Notes: generated by a model from the letters alone, not told the origin. 40,511 nucleotides of DNA from Cyanobacteria bacterium UBA11153 (GCA_003511885.1 DOIX01000017.1:29710-70220); one strand, 5' to 3'; numbered from the stretch's first letter, positions 17,493 through 26,809 are shown. Numbers and translations: made by a program.

Positions 17493-18208
17493 AACTAGAA
17501 AAATTAAAAATATGTGTAGAACAAAAATCAGTTGATGGCAAACCTTTATTCGATAAAATCAATCCAATTGAGGTACTTTTCAACCCTAATCGAGTTGAAA
17601 TTAGTAAAACAGGTTGGACGCAAGGTTTTGGCGGTAACTTAACTCCAGCAAATCAACCAGCCACCTTAAGTCTGGAATTATTTTTTGATACTAGTTTAGT
17701 CGGATTAAAATCTAGCGATTTAAGTGTAATCACTTCCCCAATTCCCAGTCTATCCCTATTATCAGATGTCACAATTATTAAAGATGTCCGTGACTATACA
17801 AAAAAGATTTATAGCCTCACTGAAAAAAAAGGAGATCTCGGAAATCGACCACCTATTTGTCAATTAGTATGGGGAATGAATACAGTTTTATTCCAAGGTG
17901 TTCTCAGACAGTTAACTAAAAGCTATACTAGATTTCTGGCAGATGGCAAACCCGTGCGTGCTACATTAAACTGTTCTTTTGAAGAGTGGGAACCACCAGA
18001 AACAAAACAAAAGAAACTTAATCCAATTGACGATCCGATTCGCATTGTTAAGGTTGGGGAAACATTAAGTAGTATTGCGGCTGAAGAATATAACGATCCG
18101 ACTTTGTGGCGAGTTATTGCCGATGCTAATAAGCTAAATAATCCCCGGAAACTGACTCCCGGACAACATTTAACCGTGCCCCCATTTCCATCAAATAGAA
18201 CAACCTAA
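17489..18208 (+). CDS. CIS baseplate/tube-linking protein with LysM (Pvc7-like)
   Basis: 239 residues. N-terminal CIS tube-associated domain (NPIEVLFNPNRVEISKTGW near residue 25, then LSLELFFDTSL and the ICQLVWGMNTVLFQGVLRQL strand), then a C-terminal LysM at about 183-236 (IVKVGETLSSIAAEEYNDPT, WRVIADANKLNNPRKLTPGQ). In eCIS particles the Pvc7/gp53-like protein holds the baseplate wedges onto the spike hub; its LysM serves protein contacts rather than peptidoglycan in phage gp53. Its ATG overlaps the previous stop (ATGA), so translation is coupled. Confidence 0.92.
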   Translation: MKLEKLKICVEQKSVDGKPLFDKINPIEVLFNPNRVEISKTGWTQGFGGNLTPANQPATLSLELFFDTSLVGLKSSDLSVITSPIPSLSLLSDVTIIKDVRDYTKKIYSLTEKKGDLGNRPPICQLVWGMNTVLFQGVLRQLTKSYTRFLADGKPVRATLNCSFEEWEPPETKQKKLNPIDDPIRIVKVGETLSSIAAEEYNDPTLWRVIADANKLNNPRKLTPGQHLTVPPFPSNRTT

Positions 18209-18225
18209 AGGAGGTGATAAATTCA

Positions 18226-19299
18226 ATGGCTGAAGTTAAAGGTACTCAAAAACTTACTCCCAAACTGGATATTTTAGTTAACGGTGCAGCTTTGTCTTTA
18301 CCAGCTAAATTTGCCATGGAAAAAGTCGAAGTATCTGAAGATTTAGAAGCACTGGGTATGTTTAGTTTCCAGATAATTGCCTGGGATGTGGCGAAAAATC
18401 AGGTAACTTGGATAGATAGCGATTTGTTTGACATTGGCAATCAGGTTGAGATTAAGATGGGGTATGTTAATAGTTTGAAAACTCTAATTTTAGGAGAAAT
18501 TATTGGTTTAGAACCGGAATTTTCTCAAGAATCCATGTCAAGTCTTGTGGTGCGCGGTTACGATTTGGGACATCGATTGATGCGAGGCAGGAAAACTCGC
18601 TCCTTTCGACAAATGAAAGATAGCAATATTGTGGAACAAATTGCTAGAGATTTCAGTATCTCTGTTAAAGCTGAAGATACTAAAGTCACGTTGGAATATG
18701 TTTTGCAACATAATCAAACCGATTTAGAGTTTATTCAAGATAGGGCAAAAAGAATTGGGTATGAAGTAATTTTTGAAAACAAGACACTTAACTTTCGTCC
18801 TAAGCAAAATAACAAAGCAAAAGTATTAACATTAAAATATCCCGATGATTTGTTAGAATTTTCTCCGCGACTCAGTACAGTGAATCAAGCAGGAAAAGTC
18901 CAAATTCGTGCTTGGGATTTTAAGGAGAAAAAGCCAATTATTCACCAAACATTAGCTGACAACCAAAAAAGCGCGATGGGCAAGACTAGCGGTGCGATCG
19001 CAGTTACGCGAGAATTTGGTAGAGTAACTCAAGCTATTGTGACTCAACCCGTCCATAATAAAGAAGAAGCAACACAGATTGCGTTAGGACAATTTAATGA
19101 AATGGCACTCACTTATATTACAGGTGAAGGTACTTGTTTAGGCAACCCAGAATTACGCGCCGGAAAAGCCATCGAAATTGCCAATATTGGTAAGCGTTTT
19201 AGTGGCATTTATTATGTCACAGCCGCAACTCATACTTATGCTAGAGAAGGAGGATATCAAACTCAGTTTACAGTTAAAAGAGATGCCACAGATTATTAA
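18226..19299 (+). CDS. CIS spike hub protein, gpD-like (N-terminal half of Pvc8/VgrG)
   Basis: Phage late control gene D family, forming the trimeric hub that caps the tube. Segments: LSLPAKFAMEKVEVSEDLEA, VEIKMGYVNSLKTLILGEII, GLEPEFSQESMSSLVVRGYD, QIARDFSISVKAEDT, then DLEFIQDRAKRIGYEVIFEN and FSPRLSTVNQAGKVQIRAWD. The frame can begin at a GTG at 18214, but AAGGAGGTG (18208-18216) is an almost perfect ribosome binding site that covers that codon, so the ATG at 18226 is chosen (357 residues). VgrG and Pvc8 are single chains; here hub and OB-fold spike are two genes. Confidence 0.9.
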   Translation: MAEVKGTQKLTPKLDILVNGAALSLPAKFAMEKVEVSEDLEALGMFSFQIIAWDVAKNQVTWIDSDLFDIGNQVEIKMGYVNSLKTLILGEIIGLEPEFSQESMSSLVVRGYDLGHRLMRGRKTRSFRQMKDSNIVEQIARDFSISVKAEDTKVTLEYVLQHNQTDLEFIQDRAKRIGYEVIFENKTLNFRPKQNNKAKVLTLKYPDDLLEFSPRLSTVNQAGKVQIRAWDFKEKKPIIHQTLADNQKSAMGKTSGAIAVTREFGRVTQAIVTQPVHNKEEATQIALGQFNEMALTYITGEGTCLGNPELRAGKAIEIANIGKRFSGIYYVTAATHTYAREGGYQTQFTVKRDATDY

Positions 19300-19388
19300 A
19301 CAGTTGATAATTGATAGTTGATAGTTGATAGAAGCGTAATATCTAATTGACAACTGTATTCCCCATTCCCCATTCCCCCATTTTAGAT

Positions 19389-20036
19389 ATGATTGGACTA
19401 AATTTACTATCTAATGCTTTGAATGAATCCGATAGAGAGGGGCGTTTTTATGGCGTGACGATTGCCGAAGTTACCAATAACCAAGATGAAGAAGGATTGG
19501 GGCGAGTTAAAGTAAAGTTTCCTTGGCTTTCAGATACAGATGAAAGCTTTTGGGCGAGGATACTTACCCCCATGACGGGCAAAGAATATGGCATGTATTT
19601 TTTGCCGGAAGTTGGGGATGAGGTACTTGTAGCTTTTGAACATGGAATGATTGAATTTCCCTATATTTTAGGAGGACTTTGGAATGGTAAAGATAAGCCA
19701 CCTGATACCAATAGCGACGGGAAGAATAATAAACGAATCATTAAGTCTCGCAGCGGGAATATTATTCGATTAGATGATACGGAGGGAGAAGAAAAAATTG
19801 AGATAATTGATAAATCTGGTAAGAATAGTATTGTTATTAGTACCAAAGACAATAACATTACAATTGCCGCTGATGCCGATATTACTATTCAATCCAGCAA
19901 CGGCAAACTTAAACTCAGCGGGAAAGGCATTGAAATTGATTCCCAAGCAGAAGTCAAGATAACAGCTAGCCAAAATATGGACTTAAAAGCAGGACCTCAA
20001 CTCAATATTAAAGGTAACATAGTCAATATTAATTGA
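19389..20036 (+). CDS. CIS spike protein, gpV/Phage_base_V OB-fold (C-terminal half of Pvc8/VgrG)
   Basis: OB-fold plus beta-helix spike, 215 residues from the chosen start. GRFYGVTIAEVTNNQDEEGL then RVKVKFPWL, FWARILTPMTGKEYGMYFLP, EVGDEVLVAFEHGMIEFPYI then LGGLWNG is the classical gpV/gp5/VgrG OB-fold sequence; the C-terminus (IVISTKDNNITIAADADITI and onwards) is a repetitive triple-helix-like spike. A TTG start at 19347 exists, but the 14 residues before M at 19389 are encoded by the spacer repeat CCCCATTCCCC and are not conserved, so ATG 19389 is preferred. Confidence 0.92.
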   Translation: MIGLNLLSNALNESDREGRFYGVTIAEVTNNQDEEGLGRVKVKFPWLSDTDESFWARILTPMTGKEYGMYFLPEVGDEVLVAFEHGMIEFPYILGGLWNGKDKPPDTNSDGKNNKRIIKSRSGNIIRLDDTEGEEKIEIIDKSGKNSIVISTKDNNITIAADADITIQSSNGKLKLSGKGIEIDSQAEVKITASQNMDLKAGPQLNIKGNIVNIN

Positions 20037-20046
20037 TATGGGGGAG

Positions 20047-20221
20047 TAGGGCGTGTCTTCTTTCCATTGTAGGGGCGTTAGTGAAGCGTGGCGTTAGCCT
20101 AGCATTCGGGGAATAACATTTGCCCGAAACCTAAATATTTGTATCCGAATCCTAGGCTGCGCCACGCTAACGCCCTTCCATCACCCTTATATCAAATTTT
20201 ATACTTTGAAGACACGCCTTA
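20047..20221. mobile_element. MITE-like element with TA-flanked terminal inverted repeats
   Basis: TAGGGCGTGTCTTC (20047-20060) and GAAGACACGCCTTA (20208-20221) are 14-base inverted repeats with one mismatch, both ending in TA. Inside is a second, imperfect palindrome (GCGTGGCGTTAGCCTAG near 20086 against CCTAGGCTGCGCCACGC near 20151). It has no coding capacity and occupies nearly all of the 234-base spacer between spike and PAAR genes. Mobilisation by a TA-targeting transposase elsewhere is inference. Confidence 0.6.
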
Positions 20222-20270
20222 TAGAGTAGATTAGCGATTAGCCATTAACCATTAACTAAAGGAGAAAATC

Positions 20271-20702
20271 ATGGGAAAACCAGCAGCCAGGGAAGGAGAT
20301 TTAGTCACCACAAATTGTACTCATCAAGTGAAAGGCCAACCACCAGGCGCACCACCACCACCGCCAGTTGTTGCACCATTATCCCATCCTTTTATAGCAA
20401 CAATTGACCAAAATCTCAGTACAAAAGTGAAGATTGGTGGTAAGTTTGTTGCTTTGAAAGGTAGTAAAGGAAAAGCGAAGGCACATCCTCCTTTACCACC
20501 ACCGGGAACAGCACCATTAGGATATGTTAATCCACCGAATAATGAGTTTGAAGTGATTGAAGGAAGTTCATCGGTTAATATTGAGGGTAAACCCGTGTCG
20601 CGGATAGGAGATAAGGTAAAAACTTGTAGTGAAATGCCTCCGCCTCATGGTGTTATTGCACCGGGAGCAGGTGCTACAGGTAATGTATTTATTGGGGGAT
20701 AA
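20271..20702 (+). CDS. PAAR-like spike tip protein (Pvc10-like)
   Basis: 143 residues; caps the spike to sharpen it for membrane penetration. Seen: AAREGDLVTTNCTHQV at the N-terminus, a proline-rich loop (GAPPPPPVVAPL), STKVKIGGKFVALKGSKG, then VNIEGKPVSRIGDKV and the C-terminal PPPHGVIAPGAGATGNVFIG, with several His and Cys residues suited to the PAAR metal site. AAAGGAG lies 7 bases before the ATG. No C-terminal toxin extension. Confidence 0.88.
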   Translation: MGKPAAREGDLVTTNCTHQVKGQPPGAPPPPPVVAPLSHPFIATIDQNLSTKVKIGGKFVALKGSKGKAKAHPPLPPPGTAPLGYVNPPNNEFEVIEGSSSVNIEGKPVSRIGDKVKTCSEMPPPHGVIAPGAGATGNVFIGG

Positions 20703-20768
20703 GGTTTGGTTTTTTTAACGCAAAGGTACGCAAAGGTTAACGCAAATTTACGCAAAGAAGAGGTAATT

Positions 20769-21155
20769 ATGAGTGGTGATTTTTTAGGTGTGGGATGGAC
20801 ATCTCCGGTGAAGTTAGATAAGAATGGTCAAGTTGTGACGGCAAAATATGAAGATTGTGTCAAGCAGTCAATTTGGACAATTCTTAGTACAGCTAAGGGA
20901 GAAAGATTGATGCGCCCGGATTTTGGTTGTGGAATTCACGATTTAGTTTTTGCTAGTAATAGTGCGGCAACTATTGGGGCGATTGTAAGTGATGTGACTG
21001 AAGCTTTGATTGAATGGGAACCGCGTATTGATGTATTGAATGTGGATGTTTATGGGGAACCAAATCAGCCCAATCAAATTTTGATTCAGATTAATTACCA
21101 AGTCAGAAGTACCAATAATCGATTTAATTTAGTTTATCCGTTTTATTTAGGATAA
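20769..21155 (+). CDS. gp25-like baseplate wedge protein (Pvc9-like)
   Basis: GPW/gp25 family, 128 residues. Contains VGWTSPVKLDKNGQVVTAKY, IWTILSTAKGERLMRPDFGC then GIHDLVF, and IEWEPRIDVLNVDV, the lysozyme-like gp25 signature that triggers sheath assembly on the baseplate. The longer frame from TTG 20706 is rejected as a start because its first 21 residues are encoded by an ACGCAAAGG spacer repeat; AAGAGGT before the ATG at 20769 supports the shorter form. Confidence 0.93.
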   Translation: MSGDFLGVGWTSPVKLDKNGQVVTAKYEDCVKQSIWTILSTAKGERLMRPDFGCGIHDLVFASNSAATIGAIVSDVTEALIEWEPRIDVLNVDVYGEPNQPNQILIQINYQVRSTNNRFNLVYPFYLG

Positions 21156-21264
21156 TTGCTATTGCAACCGAATTGGCAGTTAGGAGATTTTTGACTCCAA
21201 AAACCCTTAATACAATACCCTTCTTTCCCAATTCCCTAACCCCTAGTATCTAGCCCCTAGTTAT

Positions 21265-24200
21265 ATGTTACAGCCGCCCAAGATTGATAATCGGACTTAT
21301 AATGATATAGTCAACCAAACGGTACAGTTAGCTGAAGACTTTACCGCTGAATATGTTGAGAATAAATCTGAAGCATTGCGCGATCGCATTTTGGCAGAAA
21401 ATATTACTAATCCTGACAATAGCATCATATCGGCAGGAACGTTAATCGATGCCAAGTTAGCAGAGGATATCGGGAAAATAGCCAATTTAACCAAAATCAA
21501 GGTAAAAAATTGGTGTCAAGGCGAAAAACCAGATCCCGGTTTGGCACTAATTCGGATTTTCAGTCGGATGGCGAGTTTAACTATCGCACGTCTCAATCAA
21601 GTGCCAGATAAGAATTTTTTAGCTTTTTTAGATTTACTTGGCACTCAAATTTTACCACCCCAACCTGCTAAAGTTCCCCTCACTTTCTCTTTAGCTAGTG
21701 GGGTTAGTGATGATAAATTAGTAGTAATTCCGGCAGGTACGCAAATAGCTGCACCTCCCCTTGAGGGAGAAGCAGAGGAAGTTGTTTTCGAGACGGAAAG
21801 AGATTTAACGATGACAACTTCTCAGCTAGAAGCTGTTTTTGTTAGACAGCCTGATGCTGATTTGTACAGTGAATGTACGGGGAAAGATAAAGGATTTCCG
21901 GTATTTTTAGGAGAAAAAGGAATCTCACATTATCTCTACATTGCTTGTGACGATATTTTTACTTTGCCTGGATCTAAAAATGTCACTATTAAAATTAATG
22001 TATTTAATCCGGAAAACCTAACCCCCCAGCCCCCTTCCCTGCAAGGGAAGGGGGAGTTAGAAAGCCCCTCTCCTCTTAGGGGAGGGGTTGGGGAGGGGTT
22101 ATCTTGGCAATATTGGAATGGTATTGACTGGAAATCTTTATCAGTTACTTCCACAGTAAACAATAATTTATGGCAAGTGAATATTAATCCTATGCCAGTA
22201 CCTACAAAGCTAACCATAAACGAGATAAATGCAGCTTGGTTGCGGCTTGAATTTCCTTACCCTCTCACTCAAAACTCATTACTAAATTTTGGGCAAATTC
22301 TGGTTAGCGCCCAAATTGTGGGTAACCTGATAGCACCTGAATTATGCTATTTTAACGGTACGGCAATTGACTTAAGTAAAGATTTCTATCCTTTTGGCGA
22401 ACAACCCCGTTTTAACGATACATTTTATATCGCTATTGATGAAGCATTTGCCAAACCCAAAGCCCAAGTAACGATAGATGTCAAAGTCACCGATAAACCA
22501 CCTGCGAAAGTTAATCCTTCATCGGATCTAAATATTCAATGGGAAGTGTGGAATGGTAATAATTGGGAGTCAGTAAAAAATAATAACTTTAGCGATAAAA
22601 GCCAAAATTTAACTCAAACCGAAAAGATTAATTTTACCTTACCCGATGGGATAGAATCAACAAATATAGGTGGAAAAGATAGTCATTGGGTACGCGCTCG
22701 AATTATTACAGGTAATTACGGTACGGAAACTGCTAATCAATTAACTACTTTTGCCATAACTGTTACAGATACCGATCCTAAAGATAGAACAAAAATCAAA
22801 GTTAATAGCGTGCGTGGATTCATGCCTAATGATAGTCTTTGGATTGGCTCTCTTCCGGATCGAGAAGAGGCAAGTATTAATAGTATTGATTTTACCAATA
22901 ATATTATTATCCTCAAAGTAGCACTCAGTAAAGATCGTTCAGCGGGAACTAGCGTAATTCTCCGTTCAACTTCAGTTTTTGGGCCGCCATCGGTGAAATC
23001 TCTGACACTCAGCTATACCTATAATTCTGGCGATACTTCTTTATCAGCGTGCCAAACATATAATGATTTTAAGTATCAAGATCGCAAAACTCAAGCTACT
23101 CAAAATAATCCTTGGCAACCCTTCACCCTCACAGAAGACATCGAGCCAACTTTATATTTAGGATTCGACAAACCTTTTGCCAATCAGCCGATTTCCCTCT
23201 ACGCCCAAGTCGAATCTCCAGAAGCAGATGAAGTTTCCGCAATTAATCTTAGCAATACCAACCTCATCTCGCTCAAAGTAGTTTGGGAATATTACACTAA
23301 TAAAGGTTGGCAAAGATTGGGTGTACAGGATGAAACCAGTACCTTTGCCGAAAGAGGAATAATTCGATTTATCGGCAAATCAGATTTTACCGCGAAAACT
23401 GAATTTGCTAAATCTTTATATTGGCTGCGCATTCGTTGGGAAAACTACCAAAATAGTAGCTTTTGGGCACAACCGAAACTGAAAGGATTCCTAAGCAATA
23501 CCACTTGGGCAATTCAAGCTACTTCCATCTTCAACGAAATTATTGGTTCCAGTAATGGTAACCCTAATCAAGTTTTTCGTACCACTAAATCCCCCATATT
23601 ATTAGGACAAAAACTGGAAATCAAAGAACCAGAAATGCCCTCCCTGGAGGAACAAACTGCAATTAAAAACTTAGAAGGCGAAACTGCCATGACTATCCTC
23701 CGTAATGATATCGGGGAAATTGAAGCAGTCTGGATTTTATGGCATGAAGTAACAGATTTTTACGCTTCCACGGCGCGAGATAGACACTATATTGTAGATC
23801 GTTTAACCGGAGAAATCAAATTTGGCGATGGACAACATGGGATGATTCCTCCCCAAAATCGTAATAATATTCGCCTATCTTCATATCGCACTGGAGGCGG
23901 CGCATTAGGAAACAAACTTGTCCGCAATGTCACTCAACTTAAAACTACTATTCCTTATATAGATAGCGTCACAAATTTAGAAAATGCTAGCGGTGGTGCA
24001 GACAGAGAATCCATCGAAAGAGTGAAAGAAAGGGGACAAAAAGTTATCCGCCATGGGAATCGGGCTGTGACAATCCAAGATATTGAAGATTTGGGTTACG
24101 AAGCATCTCCCGATATTGCCAGAATTAAAGCCATTCCCCCTATTTGCGATCCTCTGGCAGAAGAATTATGGTTAGAGCCAAAAAATCCCAATTTAAACTT

Positions 24201-24684
24201 AGAAAAGCATCAACAACTCATCCAAAACCCAGGCTTAGTCAAATTATTTATTGTGCCTCGCAATCCTTCTCCCCAACCTATCCCCAGTTTGGCACTAATT
24301 GACCGCGTAGAAAATTATATTCGCGATCGCGCTTCTCCCACACTCAATCTATGGGTTGGCACTCCCCCATGGCTGGAAGTGTCGGTGACGGCTGAAGTTG
24401 TTCCCACATCCCTCAAAGTTGCCGATGCCGTGAGAATAGCAGTTATTCAGCGTTTAGAAACATTTCTTCATCCCCTCACAGGTGGCATCAAGGGCACAGG
24501 ATGGGAATTTGGTAGGGAACCTCACGAGTCAGATTTTTATGCCTTAATTGAAGAAATTGACGGCGTAGATTATGTCCGTTCATTATCTGTACAACCACCA
24601 GAATTACCACTAAATTTAACCAATTTTCTCATCTATTCTGGCAGCCATCAAATCAATTTATTTTTAGATGAAATAGGAGGTTAA
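21265..24684 (+). CDS. Baseplate J-like protein 1 (Pvc11-like)
   Basis: Large baseplate wedge component of 1139 residues. N-terminal part (about 60-140) has ALIRIFSRMASLTIARLNQV and the DKNFLAFLDLLG pattern of Pvc11-type proteins. A long middle region of beta domains follows. The C-terminal third holds the gpJ core: RLTGEIKFGDGQHGMIPP, GGGALGNKLVRNV, ENASGGADRESIERVKERG, RAVTIQDIEDLGYEASPDIA, then WLEVSVTAEVVPTSLKVADA and FGREPHESDFYALIEEIDGV. Residues about 251-280 (NLTPQPPSLQGKGELESPSP) come from a dispersed repeat inserted in frame. The next gene starts 7 bases downstream. Confidence 0.92.
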   Translation: MLQPPKIDNRTYNDIVNQTVQLAEDFTAEYVENKSEALRDRILAENITNPDNSIISAGTLIDAKLAEDIGKIANLTKIKVKNWCQGEKPDPGLALIRIFSRMASLTIARLNQVPDKNFLAFLDLLGTQILPPQPAKVPLTFSLASGVSDDKLVVIPAGTQIAAPPLEGEAEEVVFETERDLTMTTSQLEAVFVRQPDADLYSECTGKDKGFPVFLGEKGISHYLYIACDDIFTLPGSKNVTIKINVFNPENLTPQPPSLQGKGELESPSPLRGGVGEGLSWQYWNGIDWKSLSVTSTVNNNLWQVNINPMPVPTKLTINEINAAWLRLEFPYPLTQNSLLNFGQILVSAQIVGNLIAPELCYFNGTAIDLSKDFYPFGEQPRFNDTFYIAIDEAFAKPKAQVTIDVKVTDKPPAKVNPSSDLNIQWEVWNGNNWESVKNNNFSDKSQNLTQTEKINFTLPDGIESTNIGGKDSHWVRARIITGNYGTETANQLTTFAITVTDTDPKDRTKIKVNSVRGFMPNDSLWIGSLPDREEASINSIDFTNNIIILKVALSKDRSAGTSVILRSTSVFGPPSVKSLTLSYTYNSGDTSLSACQTYNDFKYQDRKTQATQNNPWQPFTLTEDIEPTLYLGFDKPFANQPISLYAQVESPEADEVSAINLSNTNLISLKVVWEYYTNKGWQRLGVQDETSTFAERGIIRFIGKSDFTAKTEFAKSLYWLRIRWENYQNSSFWAQPKLKGFLSNTTWAIQATSIFNEIIGSSNGNPNQVFRTTKSPILLGQKLEIKEPEMPSLEEQTAIKNLEGETAMTILRNDIGEIEAVWILWHEVTDFYASTARDRHYIVDRLTGEIKFGDGQHGMIPPQNRNNIRLSSYRTGGGALGNKLVRNVTQLKTTIPYIDSVTNLENASGGADRESIERVKERGQKVIRHGNRAVTIQDIEDLGYEASPDIARIKAIPPICDPLAEELWLEPKNPNLNLEKHQQLIQNPGLVKLFIVPRNPSPQPIPSLALIDRVENYIRDRASPTLNLWVGTPPWLEVSVTAEVVPTSLKVADAVRIAVIQRLETFLHPLTGGIKGTGWEFGREPHESDFYALIEEIDGVDYVRSLSVQPPELPLNLTNFLIYSGSHQINLFLDEIGG
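22015..22100 (+). repeat. C-rich dispersed repeat inserted in the baseplate J gene
   Basis: 86 bases beginning AAAACCTAACCCCCCAGCCC and ending GGGGTTGGGGAGGGGTT. It is almost identical to the intergenic copy at 26685-26770 (a few substitutions, no indel). It stays in frame and adds about 29 residues to the protein. Confidence 0.9.
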
Positions 24685-24691
24685 TTTAGTT

Positions 24692-25645
24692 ATGTCTATC
24701 CCCTTACCAAACCTTGATGATCGCAATTATCCTGACTTAGTAGAAGAAGCGCAATCTCTCATCCCGATTGAATGTCCAGAATGGACGGATCGCAACCCCA
24801 GCGATACAGGAATTGTCCTGATTGAGTTGCTAGCTTGGTTAACCGAAATGACACTTTACCAAGTTAATCAAGTAGGAAATCGCAATTACCAAACCTTTTT
24901 AAATCTTCTCAAAGGAAGCCACTGGGATTTACCTAGTAACTTAGTCGATCCCGATGAAATAGAAGCCGCCATTCATGCCGAAACCCACCAAACCATTTTA
25001 AAATTACGGCGAAGATATCGCGCTATAACTATTGAAGATTTTGAAGGATTAATCTTGCAAGATTGGTCAAAATCTCACCTGATAAAAAGAGTCAAAGTTC
25101 TGGAACAAAGAAATTTAGAGTCAACAGACAAACAAGCAGAATTTCCCGGACATATTAGCTTAGTCATCGTTCCTGATAACCAACAAGTAAAATCAGAAAA
25201 AATAACCGAATTAAACCAAAATCTCAAAACATGGCTAACTCCTCGAACCCTACTCACAACTCGCCTCCACATCGTACCACCCAACTATGTTGAATTTAAG
25301 ATCGCTGCTGACTTATATCTAGAAGATGGTGCCGACAGATATACAGTAGAAACAAATGCCATCAACGCCATCAATACCTTCTACCATCCCCTAAACTCAA
25401 GCCCAGATTGGGATGGCAAAGGTTGGCCTTTTGGTCGTAACATTTATGTTTCCGAAATATATGCCTTATTGGATAAAATATCCGGAATAGATTATGTCAA
25501 AAACGTCAAAATTTACCTCCCAAACCAAACTAATGAAGATAAAAGTAACACTTGCATTACAGTAGAAGACTACCAATTAGTATCAGTAATAATAGACGAA
25601 AATAGTTTCACATTTAAGGATCGATTCGGCAATGAGTGGCAATAG
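24692..25645 (+). CDS. Baseplate J-like protein 2 (Pvc12-like)
   Basis: 317 residues; second wedge protein of the baseplate. N-terminus LPNLDDRNYPDLVEEAQSLI then PEWTDRNPSDTGIVLIELLA and WLTEMTLYQVNQV is the standard opening of Pvc11/Pvc12-type proteins; the middle has RRRYRAITIEDFEGLILQDW and the C-terminus has WPFGRNIYVSEIYALLDKIS followed by GIDYVKNVKIYL. It lacks the long central insert of its larger paralog. ATAGGAGGTTAA precedes the ATG, and the end overlaps gpI by 14 bases. Confidence 0.92.
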   Translation: MSIPLPNLDDRNYPDLVEEAQSLIPIECPEWTDRNPSDTGIVLIELLAWLTEMTLYQVNQVGNRNYQTFLNLLKGSHWDLPSNLVDPDEIEAAIHAETHQTILKLRRRYRAITIEDFEGLILQDWSKSHLIKRVKVLEQRNLESTDKQAEFPGHISLVIVPDNQQVKSEKITELNQNLKTWLTPRTLLTTRLHIVPPNYVEFKIAADLYLEDGADRYTVETNAINAINTFYHPLNSSPDWDGKGWPFGRNIYVSEIYALLDKISGIDYVKNVKIYLPNQTNEDKSNTCITVEDYQLVSVIIDENSFTFKDRFGNEWQ

Positions 25646-26672
25646 TAGCGACTACATCAAATATCTACCTGCAACACTTCAGGGAGACGAATTTATCGGT
25701 AAATTTATCCTCGCATTTGAGGCAATTCTCACCGGACAAAATTTGCTACCCGAAACCAACCCCGGCATTATCAAAAATTCCGATACCAATCCACCAGGAA
25801 TAGAAGCAATTCTTGAAGCCATCCATACCTACTTCAACCCCGATTTAACACCCGAAGAATTTTTACCTTGGCTAGCCAATTGGGTAGCCTTCAGCCTCCG
25901 CGATGATTGGCAAGCATCAGCCAAACGCGAATTTATCAAAAAAATTGTTCCCCTCTATCGCCTGCGAGGTACAAAAGAAGGATTATCGCAAATTTTGACC
26001 CTTTATTTAAAAAGTGTCAACTTACCAGATAAAGTCACAATTTATGAAGATGACAACTACCCACCTTATTACTTTCAAGTATCTCTTACCCTCCCCAGAC
26101 TAGAATCCAGCCGTTATTGGCAACAAGTCAGGATTGCCAAAGCTATTATCGACCAAGAAAAGCCCGCCTACACCTATTACGGCTTAAAAATTAACGTCCC
26201 GTCGATGCAGATTACGGGCAATCTTTATCCCCTTAATATCAAACCCATTGATTTTGTTTATTTAGTGGGATTTCAGGTAAAATATAAAATTACCGCCAAA
26301 ATTAACCGCCAAACCAATGAAAATAATAATTTGAGGCTAACCATTAAAGGAGGATTATCAGAACGAAAGATTTACGCTTCTCAATTCGGCACAGGCAATC
26401 TTGAATTAAATTATACCTTAAAAGAACAAGAAATTAAAACAATTCAAAACTGGTATATTGAGATCGATAACTTAAGCGATAGCGATGCTACAGGTGCTAT
26501 CTCAATTACCACTACCTACTCCGAATCTAAACCGGAATCATCGTCACCACTCAAATCAGAAACCCAATCAAAAGAAGAGAAATTCTTCTTACCACCTGGG
26601 TTAAAAATATTCACAAAACGGGAGGATAAATATGAAAATGGCAACACCTGGCTGGGAACAGAAGGAATCTAA
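25632..26672 (+). CDS. Phage tail protein I (P2 gpI-like) baseplate component
   Basis: 346 residues. The N-terminal half shows the P2 gpI family pattern YIKYLPATLQGDEFIGKFIL, PEEFLPWLANWVAFSLRDDW and IKKIVPLYRLRGTKEGLSQI. In contractile tails gpI links wedge proteins to the fibre. The C-terminal half (about 195-346) is an added beta-rich domain (for example FVYLVGFQVKYKITAKIN) that I do not recognise. Start overlaps the preceding gene, so coupled translation is likely. A gpI gene is usual in many eCIS, though not under a separate Pvc number. Confidence 0.85.
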   Translation: MSGNSSDYIKYLPATLQGDEFIGKFILAFEAILTGQNLLPETNPGIIKNSDTNPPGIEAILEAIHTYFNPDLTPEEFLPWLANWVAFSLRDDWQASAKREFIKKIVPLYRLRGTKEGLSQILTLYLKSVNLPDKVTIYEDDNYPPYYFQVSLTLPRLESSRYWQQVRIAKAIIDQEKPAYTYYGLKINVPSMQITGNLYPLNIKPIDFVYLVGFQVKYKITAKINRQTNENNNLRLTIKGGLSERKIYASQFGTGNLELNYTLKEQEIKTIQNWYIEIDNLSDSDATGAISITTTYSESKPESSSPLKSETQSKEEKFFLPPGLKIFTKREDKYENGNTWLGTEGI

Positions 26673-26684
26673 GTCAAAAGTCAA

Positions 26685-26770
26685 AAACCTAACCCCCCAG
26701 CCCCCTTCCCTGCTAGAGAAGGAGGAATTAGAAAGCCCCTCTCCTCTTAGGGGAGGGGTTGGGGAGGGGT
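26685..26770. repeat. C-rich dispersed repeat, intergenic copy
   Basis: 86-base copy between gpI and the fibre gene, nearly identical to the copy inside the baseplate J gene at 22015-22100. Composed of two hairpin-like halves (AACCCCCCAGCCCCCTTCCC and CCCCTCTCCTCTTAGGGGAG). Confidence 0.9.
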
Positions 26771-26809
26771 GAGATTAAATTAACAGTTTGAAGAAAGGAA
26801 ACAAAAATC

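Noticed and set aside
18214..18225. GTG start for the gpD-like gene
   Set aside because: The GTG is within the AAGGAGGTG ribosome binding sequence itself; ATG at 18226 is at the right distance.
19347..19388. TTG start for the gpV-like spike gene
   Set aside because: The extra 14 residues come from CCCCATTCCCC spacer repeats and are not part of the conserved protein; ATG at 19389 gives the normal N-terminus.
20706..20768. TTG start for the gp25-like gene
   Set aside because: The additional 21 residues are encoded by ACGCAAAGG-type spacer repeats; ATG at 20769 has a better ribosome binding site.
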